64,000 bases of DNA. Origin: Leptodontidium sp. MPI-SDFR-AT-0119 (lineage: Eukaryota; Ascomycota; Leotiomycetes; Helotiales; Leptodontidiaceae). This document shows, one piece after another, positions 1-10,740 of the stretch (position 1 is its first letter; each line of letters starts with the position of its first letter). The notes below the pieces were generated by a model. That model had not been told where the DNA came from, did no database searches, and worked only from the letters and a program-made list of their open reading frames with translations. A program made the position numbers and the translations under genes. Location: positions 868,001 through 932,000 of the forward strand of contig JAHLEZ010000011.1 in the NCBI GenBank assembly GCA_020726505.1. Reading direction: 5' to 3'.

Positions 1-2817
1 ACGGCACAGGTGTTCTGCACCATAGGTATCACCAACAGATTTTCCCGCAAAGTCACCACTGTCTTTGTTGAATCCCTCACGAACCTCGATGTATTGGCTG
101 CGCTCGAATCTGCAGGAATTAATTAGTTGATATACGAGAAACAGGGAGTTGAAAATCATACCGATACAAGAGAATGCGACCAAGAGTCTTCTCAAAGTAC
201 TCCTTCAGACCGGCAATGACCTCGACGAGAATATCGGCTTGAGCGGTACCAGCTTGACGTCTTGGCTGTTCGTAGTCAAGGTAATCATCCAAGATCTTGT
301 TGACAGGATTGGCGGCTGGAAGAGGGACGAGTTGTTGGTTCTTGGTGACATTCTCCCAATCATCAACCAGAATTGCCTTGATATGGTCAGGAACTGGAAG
401 TTGGATTGATGGTCGGGTGTGGAAAGTCTCCTCCTGCATATCGAGGTTCGTCAGCACATCATACTTAGCAGCAAGGCCTGGCAATGCAATGAAGATAAGC
501 TCTGCTGGGTCTTTGCACATCTTTTTGCTGGGAGATGCATGGGCAGCAGACGAGGCAGGAGTACTAGACGGCTCAGAGTCCGAAGTGGATGATTGAGGTG
601 AGGACAGCGATGAACTATCATCACTGTTCTCAACTAGACGAGCTGAACCATCAGCAGCGAGCAGGTCCTTGGGCTTAGCATTGCGACCACGACGACTTCT
701 ACCTGGAGGACCTGGCTTCCATCCGCCTCCAGTCTCCGGGATATCAATCTTTCCTGCAAGTGGCATGACGCGGTCGCGAGGCATGCCCTTATAGTAGAGG
801 TTCAACATCTGGGTTGCTGTTCCTTTCTTGTTGTGATCAGCTAACTTGGGGTGAGGAATTGACTTCGGAGACTTTGTCTTGGTGTATGAGTACTTGTTAG
901 GGTTTCTGAGCTTCTGATTGACTTCGTCAACGTAGGTGTGGTTCTTTGGAGGGAGTTGCAAGAGATTGTCTTTCGCGAGCATCTCGTCGCATTGGAGGAA
1001 ACGCATGACATCCCAATCGGGGCTCTTTGGGTCTGCCCAAGATTGATACTTGCGCTTCTTTCTAGCTGGCTCAAAATCGAGCGCAACGAGCTCATCATCC
1101 TCTTCTTCGCCATTGCGGCGAGCAGCGCGTGCAGAGCGACTGGCAGCCGTGGTAGCAACGGTAGCAACGGGCTCAATCTCGTCCTCCATGGCGGCCTCTG
1201 GGGAGTCCATGGCAGCGGCTCGCGATTTGCGGACGCGCTTGGTGGGTGTAGCAAGAGTGGTTGCGAGTTTATCCTCAGCGACGTTGTTTGGATCTGGTTT
1301 GTTTATCGAAATCATGCTCGCCTTTCGCTTCTTTGTGGTAGGGTTGCCAGTCACGAGCTCAGCCTTGCCAGAAGCCTTGTTGGTAGCCTCGTCCCTAGCC
1401 TTGCTCAAAGTCTCGATATCAACTAGCACAGCTTCGGTCGCGACCTTCCTCTTCTTTGCTAGATGTACAGGTGTTGCATTGGTGGATTTCGCAGTATCTG
1501 TATTAGTAGCGTCCGAGGTCGACTTGCACTTCGAGGCACGGGTAGAGACTGGCGCAGAGTTGAGCTTAGCTGGGTGCTTGACCTTGGGCGGCTTGATGGC
1601 ACACGCAGACTTCCCTCCCGTGGTTTGTATGAGTGTCATTTCATCCTTGGAAACGTTGGACTTCAAGATGATTGTAGAGGTGGCGAGCTTGCCCGGAGAG
1701 TTGTTGACCAGCTTGAAACGCGGTGGGGAAGTGCTCTTGGGTATAACGGAGGCTCTGTCTGGGGTCTTCGTAATTAGATTTGCAGCACCGGGCGCAGTTC
1801 GTACGCTGGTAGTGTCTTTTGGGTTGGTATTCTCGACAGAGGGAGTTGTATTGCGACCCTGAGAGGACCGGTCAGTTCGGGAACAAGCAAGAACGGAGCT
1901 GACCGTGGAGAACTCACAATATCTTCTCCAGCAGATTTAGGTACATCGCTCGATAGACCATCAGGAGCTTCAGCAGCAACACCTCCCTTGTCAATCTTAC
2001 GACACTTGTTGGGCGAGCCCTCGTAGATAACTCTCCACAGAATAGGCATGGTGACTGTATCCTACCAAATCACAAGTTAGCAAGGACCTTGGTGACGGAT
2101 TGGAGTGTACCTTACGGAATTCTTGTCAATTGGTGTTACAGAATTATGCGATGCAATTCGTGAGTTTCCAATTGGTATGTAGCTAGTCGCAGAGTGTGCG
2201 GAAGAGGAAGAATAGCTTGGCGGAAGAGGGGAGGTCGAGAAGGACTTGGGGGTAGGATTTCCTGATATTGCGCTTTCACCCGAGTTCATCTTCAACAAGC
2301 GAGAAAGTTCGTCCACAATAGTAATTAAGGAGGTTGGTATTTTAGCGGCTCTGGTTAACTGAACAGGTGAATATGAGCTTGCGTACTGCATGGGTATTGC
2401 ATGGTAGTACTTACAGCATTGTTTTGACTGCAGGCTTCTTCCGGTGGTTGATTGGCGTTTGTCCCAACGATGCCCTTCGGATTGTGCTTCCTCACTCGTT
2501 CGCGCCATTGCAGTACTTTCAAGGTCCCTTCGTTCTGCGTAGGGAGGTATTAGAACCATGAGAATATTCCAAGCAAGGGATCGAATCATACTTCTGAAGA
2601 TTCCAGTATCAGGCCGTCTCCAGGTTTCCCACTGGACCTGCGCCGAGCTGCTAACTCGATGTGATTCTCGCATTGACAGCTCTTGGATCACAAGTTAGTT
2701 CCGTACAGAAAAGGGGGATCGGGCAGAACTTACAGCTGGGTGGTACATAGACTCCCAATCCTCGGAGATGGTGGTATCAGATCCATAGTCCGAATCGTCA
2801 CATCTAGAAATGGACAT
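1..2817 (-). CDS. Alternative or nested Lys-rich protein reading into the EAF3 MRG domain; not recognised
   Basis: Inside EAF3 intron 2 there is a second coding series. Exons are 2817-2734 (starts MSISRCDDSDYGSDTTISED), 2681-2592 (CQCENHIELAARRR), then NEGTLKVLQWRERVRKHNPK, then LTRAAKIPTSLITIVDELSR (acceptor TTCAG), then DTVTMPILWRVIYEGSPNKC, and a long exon from 1858. Every intron is about 50-60 nt, has GT-AG ends and joins codons in phase 0, which chance sequence would not do. The long exon is Lys/Ser/Thr-rich with basic stretches such as KKRKV and ARKKRKYQSW, then a segment YTKTKSPKSIPHPKLADHNK, then an acidic Ser tract. It continues without a stop through the EAF3 exon-3 acceptor (434) into the MRG domain. 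I recognise no family in the unique part. It could be an alternative-promoter isoform, a captured gene that lost its stop, or a nested gene ending by an intron I missed. Confidence 0.5.
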
Positions 2818-4086
2818 AGCCAAGTGTAAGCTGTGCAGAGCACAGCTGTAGAGTCCGAATGGATCGAATGCTGTTCCTGAGTGAAGGCTTCGAAGTGACG
2901 GCTAGAAGAGTAAAACAACTCGCAATAAGAGCTCCACTAAAGTAGAAGAATGGTTTGCCAGGTGGAGACTTCTTTGCTCCTCCACCGTATCCAGGCAATC
3001 AAGCATAACAAAAGGTCCAGGCAACATGCTGCAGCTCTCAAAGAGCCATGTTGTCGCTGATTCGCAGGCAGAATGTCTTGGAAGCGTGATGATTCATCGG
3101 CTTTGACATCCTTCAACGAAGAAGCTGGATATCTTGCTAATCCACGCCGAGATCCGGAGATTCCAATCCCAAGCTAGAGAAAAGAGCAGGTGTCGATAGG
3201 GTCCAAGGTTTCCAGAAAGGGATAGAGCCAGTAGTTGAGGCGCCTTCCTCTCCCAGACATTCCAAGCATCACTCCCCAGCAGAAAACACAATGAAATACA
3301 GAAACAAAACACACCGAAAGAAAGGGAGGGACTCACAGGTTCAAGATCATAGTCTCGATGTCTTCTAGGTCCACCACGTCCGCTTTGAGCAGCAACTGAA
3401 GCATAACGCTCCTCACTGCCACGAGCTGAGCTGAAATCCGATCCGTTGGCGCGTCCTCCTCTGCCCTTTGTTGTGGACTTTGGGCCTCCTCTGCCAGGGT
3501 TCTGAAGGGCCTTCATTTGATTGTGGAGCTGGGCCGCCAGTTCTTTGTTCTCGTCTGTGAACTTGCGGACACGGTCTTGAGGAACCCAATCGTCCCAGCT
3601 GTTGTTATTCAGGTGGTTAGGGAATGTCTGAGTGATTCGAAACAGGGGAAGAACCACATAGTGCGAAAGGAGACAAAGATTGCAGAAGGGGCTTGTTTGC
3701 TTGAGCAGCATGCAGAAGGGAAACAAATCGGTCCTGTCCCGTAGAAAGGCAGAAAGAGGGTGATTGCTGCATGCTTTCCCACTTGGGAAGGGGCAAGGCA
3801 AGCCAGGGCAGGATAGGACCACAGTGCTTCGAACTTCCAGAGTAGAATTCCACTCACTGCACATCAGTTAGCACACTCGAACTCATCTCTTATAACTCTC
3901 AAATGCACTTACCGTATTCTTCCAGCCCTTGTAATGGATCTTATACTGCCACGAGTGGTTGTCCTTCTCATCGGTCATCCTGACGTCGAGAATCTTGGCC
4001 TCATACAGCATCTCATGGTGAAAGCACAGAACCCGCTCATCCTTCGCATAGGGCGAGCTTGCCGCAGCAGCCTTTGACGGAGCCAT
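1..4086 (-). CDS. EAF3: Eaf3/MRG15 chromodomain protein (NuA4 and Rpd3S subunit), C-terminus cut by left edge
   Basis: Exon 1 (4086-3914) starts MAPSKAAAASSPYAKDERVL and carries the chromo barrel (CFHHEMLYEAKILDV, HYKGWKN). Exon 2 (3598-3337) begins at WDDWVPQDRVRKFTDENKEL and ends in a Gly/Arg/Lys-rich linker, DYDLEP. Exon 3 (433-162) opens the MRG domain (RPSIQLPVPDHIKAILVDDW, then GLKEYFEKTLGRILLYR). Exon 4 (109-1, FERSQYIEV) runs off the window. In yeast this family reads H3K36 methylation for NuA4 acetyltransferase and the Rpd3S deacetylase. Splicing LEP directly to EETFHTRPS is phase 0 and gives the ordinary Eaf3 layout. Two things are odd: intron 1 works only as a twin intron (3599-3913), and intron 2 is 2.9 kb and full of coding sequence on the same strand. 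Family assignment is firm; which mRNAs are made is inference. Confidence 0.88.
3599..3913 (-). other. Spliceosomal twin intron (stwintron, D1,2 type) in EAF3
   Basis: On the minus strand exon 1 reads ...AATACG, then GTAAGT...GCTAACTGATGTGCAG (3912-3857, 56 nt, complete with its own branch site), then TGAGTGG. Removing only this inner intron joins G (3913) to TGAGT (3856-3852) and creates a new donor, GTGAGT. The outer intron then ends at CCTAAC...AACAACAG (acceptor at 3599). Two-step removal gives AAT AC|C TGG GAC, which is the expected chromodomain sequence NTWDDW. Splicing the first visible donor straight to the last acceptor leaves the frame shifted by one base. The arrangement therefore explains the frame without assuming a sequencing error. 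Confidence 0.75.
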
Positions 4087-4513
4087 CTCGTATCCAAAAC
4101 CCCAAAGAATATCTATTCAAGAGGTTGGAAAGTGAGTCCTGTAGTCGATCTATCCCCTGACTCTGGTGGTTGCGACGTTCAGGTTGTTGTGAAAAGAGTA
4201 TATGCCTGAGTTGTTCGAACGTGCAAGGTTCTGTTTGGTGGCAGCCGAGAAGCGCGTTTGAGCCAGCCTCAACGCGTCGCTCCTGTCCCCTCTCCCTGTT
4301 CAGCCTTGCAACAACAAAGCCTTGTCACCACCAATTGCAATTTTCTAGATTCACGATTGCCGCTCGAGGCGATTGCTTTTACCTTTACTTCGCACTTTGC
4401 AGCAAGGATCTTAGGAACCGCCATCAATCTAGCAAAGTATTCGTATTGCTAGAGAGCAAGCAAGCAATTGCCTTCACCACAGTTCCATCATTTACTCCAC
4501 ACGAAATTACACC
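4087..4513. promoter_or_regulatory. Divergent promoter region between EAF3 and the Cnl2/NKP2 gene
   Basis: The 427 bases separate two outward-facing start codons (EAF3 ATG at 4086, Cnl2/NKP2 ATG at 4514), so both promoters and 5' leaders must lie here. I see no convincing coding sequence and no clear TATA box or repeated operator. Confidence 0.5.
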
Positions 4514-5122
4514 ATGGCACCAACAGAAGCAACAATCCTATCGACCTTCCTGCTCTCTCCCGCTCCACTGCCAACAATCATCTCCCTCAAAGCATTCACA
4601 GAGCTCTTCCCGCGCTCCCAGCAATCCTCTCCCCAAGTCAACGCCCTCTACAGAGACCTGCAGCATCAACGAGCCCAGCTTACAGATGCAGTCGCCCGGA
4701 ACATTGGAGCAGAAGTAAAGAGAGGCAATGCGCATCGGAGGGTGGTAGTAAGGGCTCGGAGAGAGGCAGAGAATGAGGACCAGGATGATGAGGTTGATGT
4801 GGAGAGAATTGTAAGTCGTAGTGTCACTTTCGCACTTTCAATGTACTAAATCATCATACAGCTTTTCGGACCAACCTCGAACCTACCGGTATCGAAACCC
4901 CATACATTAACCTCTATACTTCCAGAGTTAGAAAGCGCAGTTGAAGAGGTGGAAGACGAAATACGGAGGCTGGACGAGGAAGCGGAATCACTACTAGCGG
5001 AGATGCGAAGTACTGTTGGTGGATTGAGCGATCTACGATACGGTCGATTGGCAAATGGACAGCTTCGAGAGCAAGTTCTAGATGGATTGGAGAGACTGGA
5101 GAGTTCATGCGACAAAAGATGA
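4514..5122 (+). CDS. Cnl2/NKP2-family kinetochore protein
   Basis: Exon 1 (4514-4810) begins MAPTEATILSTFLLSPAPLP and contains FTELFPRSQQSSPQVNALYR and DLQHQRAQLTDAVARNI. Exon 2 (4862-5122) is LFGPTSNLPVSKPHTLTSIL followed by a coiled coil (VEEVEDEIRRLDEEAESLLA) and ends ESSCDKR. The intron is 51 nt with donor GTAAGT and acceptor ACAG; the protein is about 185 residues. The opening 'TILSxFLL...P...FTxLFPRSxRxxP' and the YRDLQxQR segment are typical of the Cnl2/NKP2 family, small helical proteins of the inner kinetochore (Ctf19/COMA-associated in yeast). The start is chosen because the next upstream in-frame reading has no better Met and the family motif follows directly. Confidence 0.75.
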
Positions 5123-5143
5123 TGATGATGATGATGATGGATG
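5119..5143. repeat. GAT/ATG trinucleotide microsatellite at the 3' end of the Cnl2/NKP2 gene
   Basis: Seven near-perfect GAT units begin at the TGA stop codon, so slippage here could move or extend the C-terminus of the kinetochore protein. Confidence 0.7.
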
Positions 5144-5315
5144 ATGAGAAGGTTTTGAATTTTTTACAGCATTACAGGAGTTTTTGATACCCAATGGAAA
5201 TTATGATCACTATATAAATCGTCGCCCTGGCATAACGGCATAAAGAAAAATTCCGTATCCGCCCTAACCATTTTCCCTTTTGAATGAAACGAAGCGTCCT
5301 CTCGTCGTTGTCATC

Positions 5316-6194
5316 TTACTACATGGCAAGTTAGCTCAGGGAATGGTCATCGTTTGATAGCGCACTTACACGAGCTGCGGTGGCTGGGGCAGCTGGTCTG
5401 CGGCCTTGAGGTGCGGCAGCTCTGTTGCTCCTATGATGATACTCAGTAATGCTTCCTTATTCTTTGGGGTTGATTGCTAACATGATGGATCTGCTGGCGA
5501 AGGAAATGCCGATCATGAACAACCATGAGGGAATGACAGCAAAGACCCAGAAGAAGTATCCAAGGGGAACGGCAAGGTGGTTCTTGGCGAAGAACCCATC
5601 GAATGGGTGGAAGACGCCCTCGTAGATCTCCAACTCCTTGTAAGACTGGCTGGAGAGGAGATCCGTGAAGGTCTTGACCTCGGTGGTGGTAGTATTCAAT
5701 CTCCTGGTTCGGATAGTGACGGGAGCTGGCTTGGGCAGAACATCCAAGATCCAGAGAGCTGGGGGACCGGCGCTCCACGAGTTGCAGAGTACTGGCTGAT
5801 TGTCGCAGTTCAGGTAGGCTAAGTGAGGAGCAGCTGGGTTGACAGACCACAGCAAAGCGGTTTCGTTGAATGCCTTCTCCATCGTACCACATTGGCCGAA
5901 GCAGGTGGTGTTTCCTCCGGTGACCAGAACCCACCACTCCTCTGGAGTTGTGGCAGCGGGCTTGACACTTGAACGGATGGTCTTCTCCCAGTCGCCGAGA
6001 GTCAAGATGTTCAAGGTCCTGCCTCCAGCCTTAGCAGCTGCGGCCTCTGGAGTGTGCGCCTTGTTCGGGTTGGGGATATAAGACGAGATCTTATCAAAGT
6101 AGTACTGGGCTTGCGCCTTTGCCTGCTCGAGGGGGGACTCTTGCGCAGCAGCTAAGACTGGCAGAGCGAGGAGGGAGATGGTCGAGAAACGCAT
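5316..6194 (-). CDS. ER-type single-pass membrane protein with a thioredoxin-like CxxxC region
   Basis: The N-terminus MRFSTISLLALPVLAAAQES is a signal peptide. The lumenal part has WWVLVTGGNTTCFGQCGTME, with CFGQC placed as in thioredoxin-like folds, and several N-glycosylation sites. A hydrophobic segment near residues 215-235 (PLGYFFWVFAVIPSWLFMIG) spans the membrane. The uninterrupted frame stops at 5457. A better model uses donor GTTAGC (5481) and a 51-nt intron to enter exon 5430-5370, giving SIMSNRAAAPQGRRPAAPAT and a small basic Ala/Pro tail. A GTAAGT/CTAAC/TAG intron then leads to TAA at 5316-5318. Membrane topology is clear. The thioredoxin relationship and the last two splice events are inference, and the biological role is unknown. 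Confidence 0.6.
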
Positions 6195-6908
6195 GATTGC
6201 TTTCTTTTCTTGGTGGTGAGGTTGAAAGATTGATGAGGAGGGTCCGAAGTTCGAAGAGATGGGGAAGGCTGCAACAACGCGCCGGGATGATGCAATGGGC
6301 GGCGATAAGGCTAAAGAGCTCTAACGCAGATAGGGGACAAATGTCAAGGAGAGACCCGAGGTTCTCAAGGAAGAGCTGGCAAAAATTACAACGAAGTAAT
6401 ATTTGCAAATTATGATATACACAGAAAGATGTGGCCAGATGTGAGGAGGATAGAAGAGCAGGTCGTAGGAAGAGGAGAGAACAACAATCAATGGAAGCTA
6501 GAAGAACAGTCCAGGGTCCTCAAATAACAAAATTACATGGAGATGACTGGCTGGACTGGGATGAGCAGAGTGGGCAGCAGCAAAACCGTCTCCGCACTGC
6601 TCATGAACGCAGGGTCTCTCCACATGAACAGGTAGGCGTGGATAGGTATAGCTGATACTGGGCTGCGCATATCTCAGAATCCGTTAGTCCACTTTGGGAA
6701 GCAACCGACGGCTCTTCAAGCTAAGCCAAATGCGATCAAGCCTCTTTCTCCCGCCAAAGATCCTTGTCAGCTAACAGTACGGCGGGCGGGATTTCCTCGC
6801 TTGTCCAAACCACCGATAAGATAACAATTTTTTCGCTTCTTGAGACTTTTGAACGAAGTTGGACTGAATGCCCCATCACGGCGCAAAGAGCCCCTACACT
6901 TCTTCAAG
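6195..6908. promoter_or_regulatory. Divergent promoter region between the ER membrane protein gene and RRP12
   Basis: This gap holds the 5' regions of two outward-facing genes. Short open frames inside show no domain-like sequence and I regard them as noise. Confidence 0.45.
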
Positions 6909-9900
6909 ATGTCTCTCGAAGAGAAGCTCGACAAGATCCGATCGCCGAAGCTTCAGAATCAACAACAGGTATAAATTCGCCAAAGGGCTCTTTCCCTGGA
7001 GCGAATACACTAACTGAAATTTATAGACACAAATTGTCCTGTCCTCACTAGAAGATATTCTTCGCGACCAGAACACCGAACCTACCCCGACTGGATACTT
7101 CGCAGGACTTCTTGCTCTACTAGGCAGAGCCACTCCAAGTTCTGGTGTGAATAAGGAATTGGCAACTTCAGTTGTCTACCTCCTCGATGTTGTTACACCA
7201 TATGCCCCGCAGCCACTCCTTCAGTCGAAGTTCTCGCAAATTCTCACAAGTCTTGCCCCGGCATTGACACTTCCAGAAGCGGATGCGCCACTTCTCCGAC
7301 CATCGATAGGATGTCTCGAATCACTACTGGTGGCACAAGACTCGGCGGCATGGGAGTTGGGACAAACACAAATTGGCCCTCGACGGGCGGTAGCTGGGCT
7401 TCTGAATTTGGCTGTGGACCATAGACCAAAGATCAGAAAGCGGGCACAAGATGCGATCACGAAAGTCTTGAAGAATCCTCCACCGAGTGTCTCTCTAGAT
7501 CACCCAGCGGCAGATATGTGTGCGGAGACTGCACTGAAAAGCCTAAGTGAGCTTGCTGCTCGGTCAACTCAGTCAAAGAAGCAGAAGAAGAGCGAGACTA
7601 CGGAACACGAACCGGCATTAATACACTCTCTTCAATTGGTGAAAACGGTTGCATCAGCATCAGGAGGATGGCCAAGCAAGAAAATCGAGGCCCTGTGTGA
7701 GGTTCTGCTAAATATCTCCAAGTCAACCAACGAGTATATGACCATGGCCGCATTCGAGGTTTTCGAGATCATTTTCGAGGGAATGGCAGATCAGGTTTCA
7801 TCGTCAAAGCTTCCTCGACTTTTAGAAGTCATCTCAGAGCTCCGACCCTCACAAAACGATTCCCAACTCTTACCCCCGTGGATTGCAGTACTGTCAAGAG
7901 GATATGACGTTGCAGCACAAATCGAGCCAGAGGAGACTTTCCAGAAGCTGCCTGAGTTGTTCAATCTGATTTCCGGGTTTTTAGCCTCATCTTCCCACAA
8001 CATTAGAGTCTCTGCATCCGAGTGCTTAGTTTCTTTCATGGCAAACTGCATTCCAGATTCAGTCCTTTTGGAGCCCTCTATCTTTGACGAGAAAATATTG
8101 GAAAAACTTTCAAAAGCAGCCATGGAATTGCTGAGCGTCAAGTACCAGGCCGCGTGGATGGAGACCTTTAATGTAATGGGTGCTATGTTCGATGGTCTCC
8201 GCTGGAGAGCGGATCCAATTCTGATCGACGTTGTCAAGACCATTGGTGAACTTCGAGGAAATGAGTCGTTTACAGGGAAGAAGGAAGCCAACGAGATCAT
8301 TGGAAAGGCGATTCGCGCAATGGGACCAGAGAGCGTTCTTCGAATTCTTCCCTTGAACCTCGCTAAGCCAAAATCCGGACAACCTGGACGAGCTTGGATG
8401 CTGCCCGTCCTGCGAGACTATGTCAGCAATACCAGCTTGCAGCACTTCAGAACCGAGTTCGTTCCTCTCAGTGAAGTTATGTTTGCAAAGGTCCTGGCTC
8501 ATGGCGAGGCTGAGAAGACGATGGAGATTAAGCTGTTCGAGACCGTTGTGCAGCAAACGTGGGCCATTTTCCCAGGATACTGCGATCTGCCGCTTGATCT
8601 CACAGAATCATTCGATCAATCTTTCGCTGAGTTGCTCGCAAATCTACTCTATCAGCAAGCCGACCTAAGAACCGACATCTGTAAAGGTCTTCAAACACTA
8701 GTTGACTCCAACCAGGCCATCGTTGCTATTGAGACCGAAGATGATCTTGTTCTGCAAAGCAGGGTCTCCAAAGCCACTGCACAGAAGAATCTGGACCATC
8801 TGTCAACTTTCGCAAGCAACATGCTATCGGTTCTGTTCAATGTCTACAGCAAGACCCTACCCCACCACAGAGGTTACATTCTGAGATGTATCAACTCATA
8901 TTTGAGCATCGTACCCTCAGCCGAGCTGATGAAGACCTTCGAGTCTGTTACCCAAATGCTCGAGGCTTCTCTTTCAGAAGCAGGAGCCCAAACGCAAGCT
9001 GAGAAGCAGAAGCAGAAGCAACAGAATGCCGCCGATAAGATGCCACCTACAAGTCATACACTCATGGATCTGGTCATTACGATCTCTATATATCTACCTA
9101 GAGAGAGTTTCATCACGCTTTTCAACATTGCTTCGATCATCATTCTCAAAGATGACGATCCTCAATTACAAAAGAAGGCCTATAAACTTATTCCCCGCCT
9201 AGCAGAATCTCCCATCGGTCAACAGGCACTACGAGAGCGAACGACAGAGCTCCAACAGCTCCTGGTCAACAGCGCCGAGAAAGTATCTGCCCCCGCCAAA
9301 AGAGACAGACTCGCCGCCATCTCAACACTCATCCCCTTCCTCCCCAACGACTCCCTCCACTTCATCCCTGGCATCCTCGCCGAAGTCGTTATCTCCTGCA
9401 AAGAAGTCAACGAGAAAGCCCGCACAGCAGCCTTCGACCTGCTCGTCCTAATGGGCGAGAAAATCGCTGCCGCACCGGGCTCCATGATCCAGAACGGCAA
9501 AGTAGCACACATGCCAGACGACACGCCGCCCGTCCCAGCCACCCTCGAAGAGTACTTCACCATGGTCGGAGCCGGTCTAGGAGGCAGCACGCCACACATG
9601 AACTCAGCCTGTATCACAGCACTCACGCGAATCCTCTACCAATTCCGGGAATCACTCCTCCCCGAAACGATCGCCGGGCTCGTCGAGACCATGGATCTCT
9701 TCCTGACATCCAACAACCGCGAGATCGTGCGCAGCGTTCTCGGTTTCGTGAAAGTCTGCATCATCAGTCTCCCCACAGACATGATGCTCCCCCGTCTCAA
9801 AACCCTCGTGCCGAACCTTATGGTCTGGAGCCACGAACACAAAGCCCACTTCAAAGCCAAAGTCAAGCACATCCTTGAGCGTATGATCCGCCGTTTCGGC

Positions 9901-10740
9901 GTCGACGTAGTAAACAAATACTGTCCCGAAGAAGACCGTAAGCTCATCTCCAACATCCGCAAGACCAAGGAGCGCAACAAGCGCCACAAGGAGGCCGCCA
10001 AGGCAGCGGGCGCTGAAGACAGCGATGAAGAATCTAGTAAGAGGAAGGGCCGCTTTGAGAGCGAGTATGATGAGGCTCTGCATGGCAGTGATGAGGAATC
10101 AGACGGCTCTGATGTATCGGACAATGAAGTCCTCGGCAAGACCAAGAAGACGGCTAAGAAAGTCGGTAAGACATATATTGTTGAAGACGAAGACGAACCT
10201 CTCGATCTCCTCGATAGGAAAGCTCTCGCTAATATCTCGTCCACGAAACCACTTAAACAGCGAACTGTTGTCAGGACAAAAGCGAAGATGAATCTTGATG
10301 GCAAGCTCTTGCTAGGTGGTGACAGCGACGATGATGACGATGCGATGATTCTAGATACCCCTGGTGAGAAAGCGGATGAGGATGAGGGCGGCGTAGGTGC
10401 GTACGTGAAAGCGCTCAAGGGGAGAGATGCCGTACAGAGAGGTAGAGGTGGAAGACTGAAATTCTCGAATAAACGGGATCAGGATGAGGATGAGGAGATG
10501 GATGTCGATGAGGATGATATCAAGGCCGTGAAAAAGCAGATTGGTGGTTCTTCGTTTAGGGGCCGAGGAAGGGGTGGTGATAGAGGCAGAGGTGGACATG
10601 GGGGTAGAGGTGGCCGTGGAGGAATTGCGAATGGTAGGAGAGGACTAGGCGAAGATAAAAGAAGTGGCAGTGGAGGCAGTCACAGGGGAGGTGGTGGTAG
10701 AGTTGTGAAGTCCCCACGAGGACGTGGTGGTCGTAGGTAA
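6909..10740 (+). CDS. RRP12: Rrp12-like ribosomal RNA processing / ribosome export protein
   Basis: Exon 1 (6909-6968) encodes MSLEEKLDKIRSPKLQNQQQ. A 58-nt intron follows (GTATAA...TTATAG), and exon 2 starts at 7027 (TQIVLSSLEDILRDQN). The product is about 1,257 residues, the usual length for Rrp12. It is alpha-helical HEAT-repeat protein throughout (for example GCLESLLVAQDSAAWELGQT, LLNLAVDHRPKIRKRAQDAI), with the NUC173-type centre. A charged tail after about residue 940 holds acidic runs and Lys clusters, then an RGG box (GGDRGRGGHGGRGGRGG) at the C-terminus. Rrp12 escorts both pre-ribosomal subunits out of the nucleus and takes part in late 18S and 25S maturation. The RGG tail suggests RNA binding and arginine methylation. 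The third base composition becomes C-rich around 9250-9950, within one continuous frame. Confidence 0.9.

Noticed and set aside
1050..1862. Long plus-strand open frame of 270 codons
   Set aside because: It is antisense to the Lys-rich exon of the EAF3 locus; its Val/Ser/Ala-rich composition mirrors the coding strand and shows no domain.
9636..10418. Long minus-strand open frame of 260 codons
   Set aside because: It is a shadow of the acidic, Lys-rich end of RRP12; Ser/Leu/Arg-rich with no family features.
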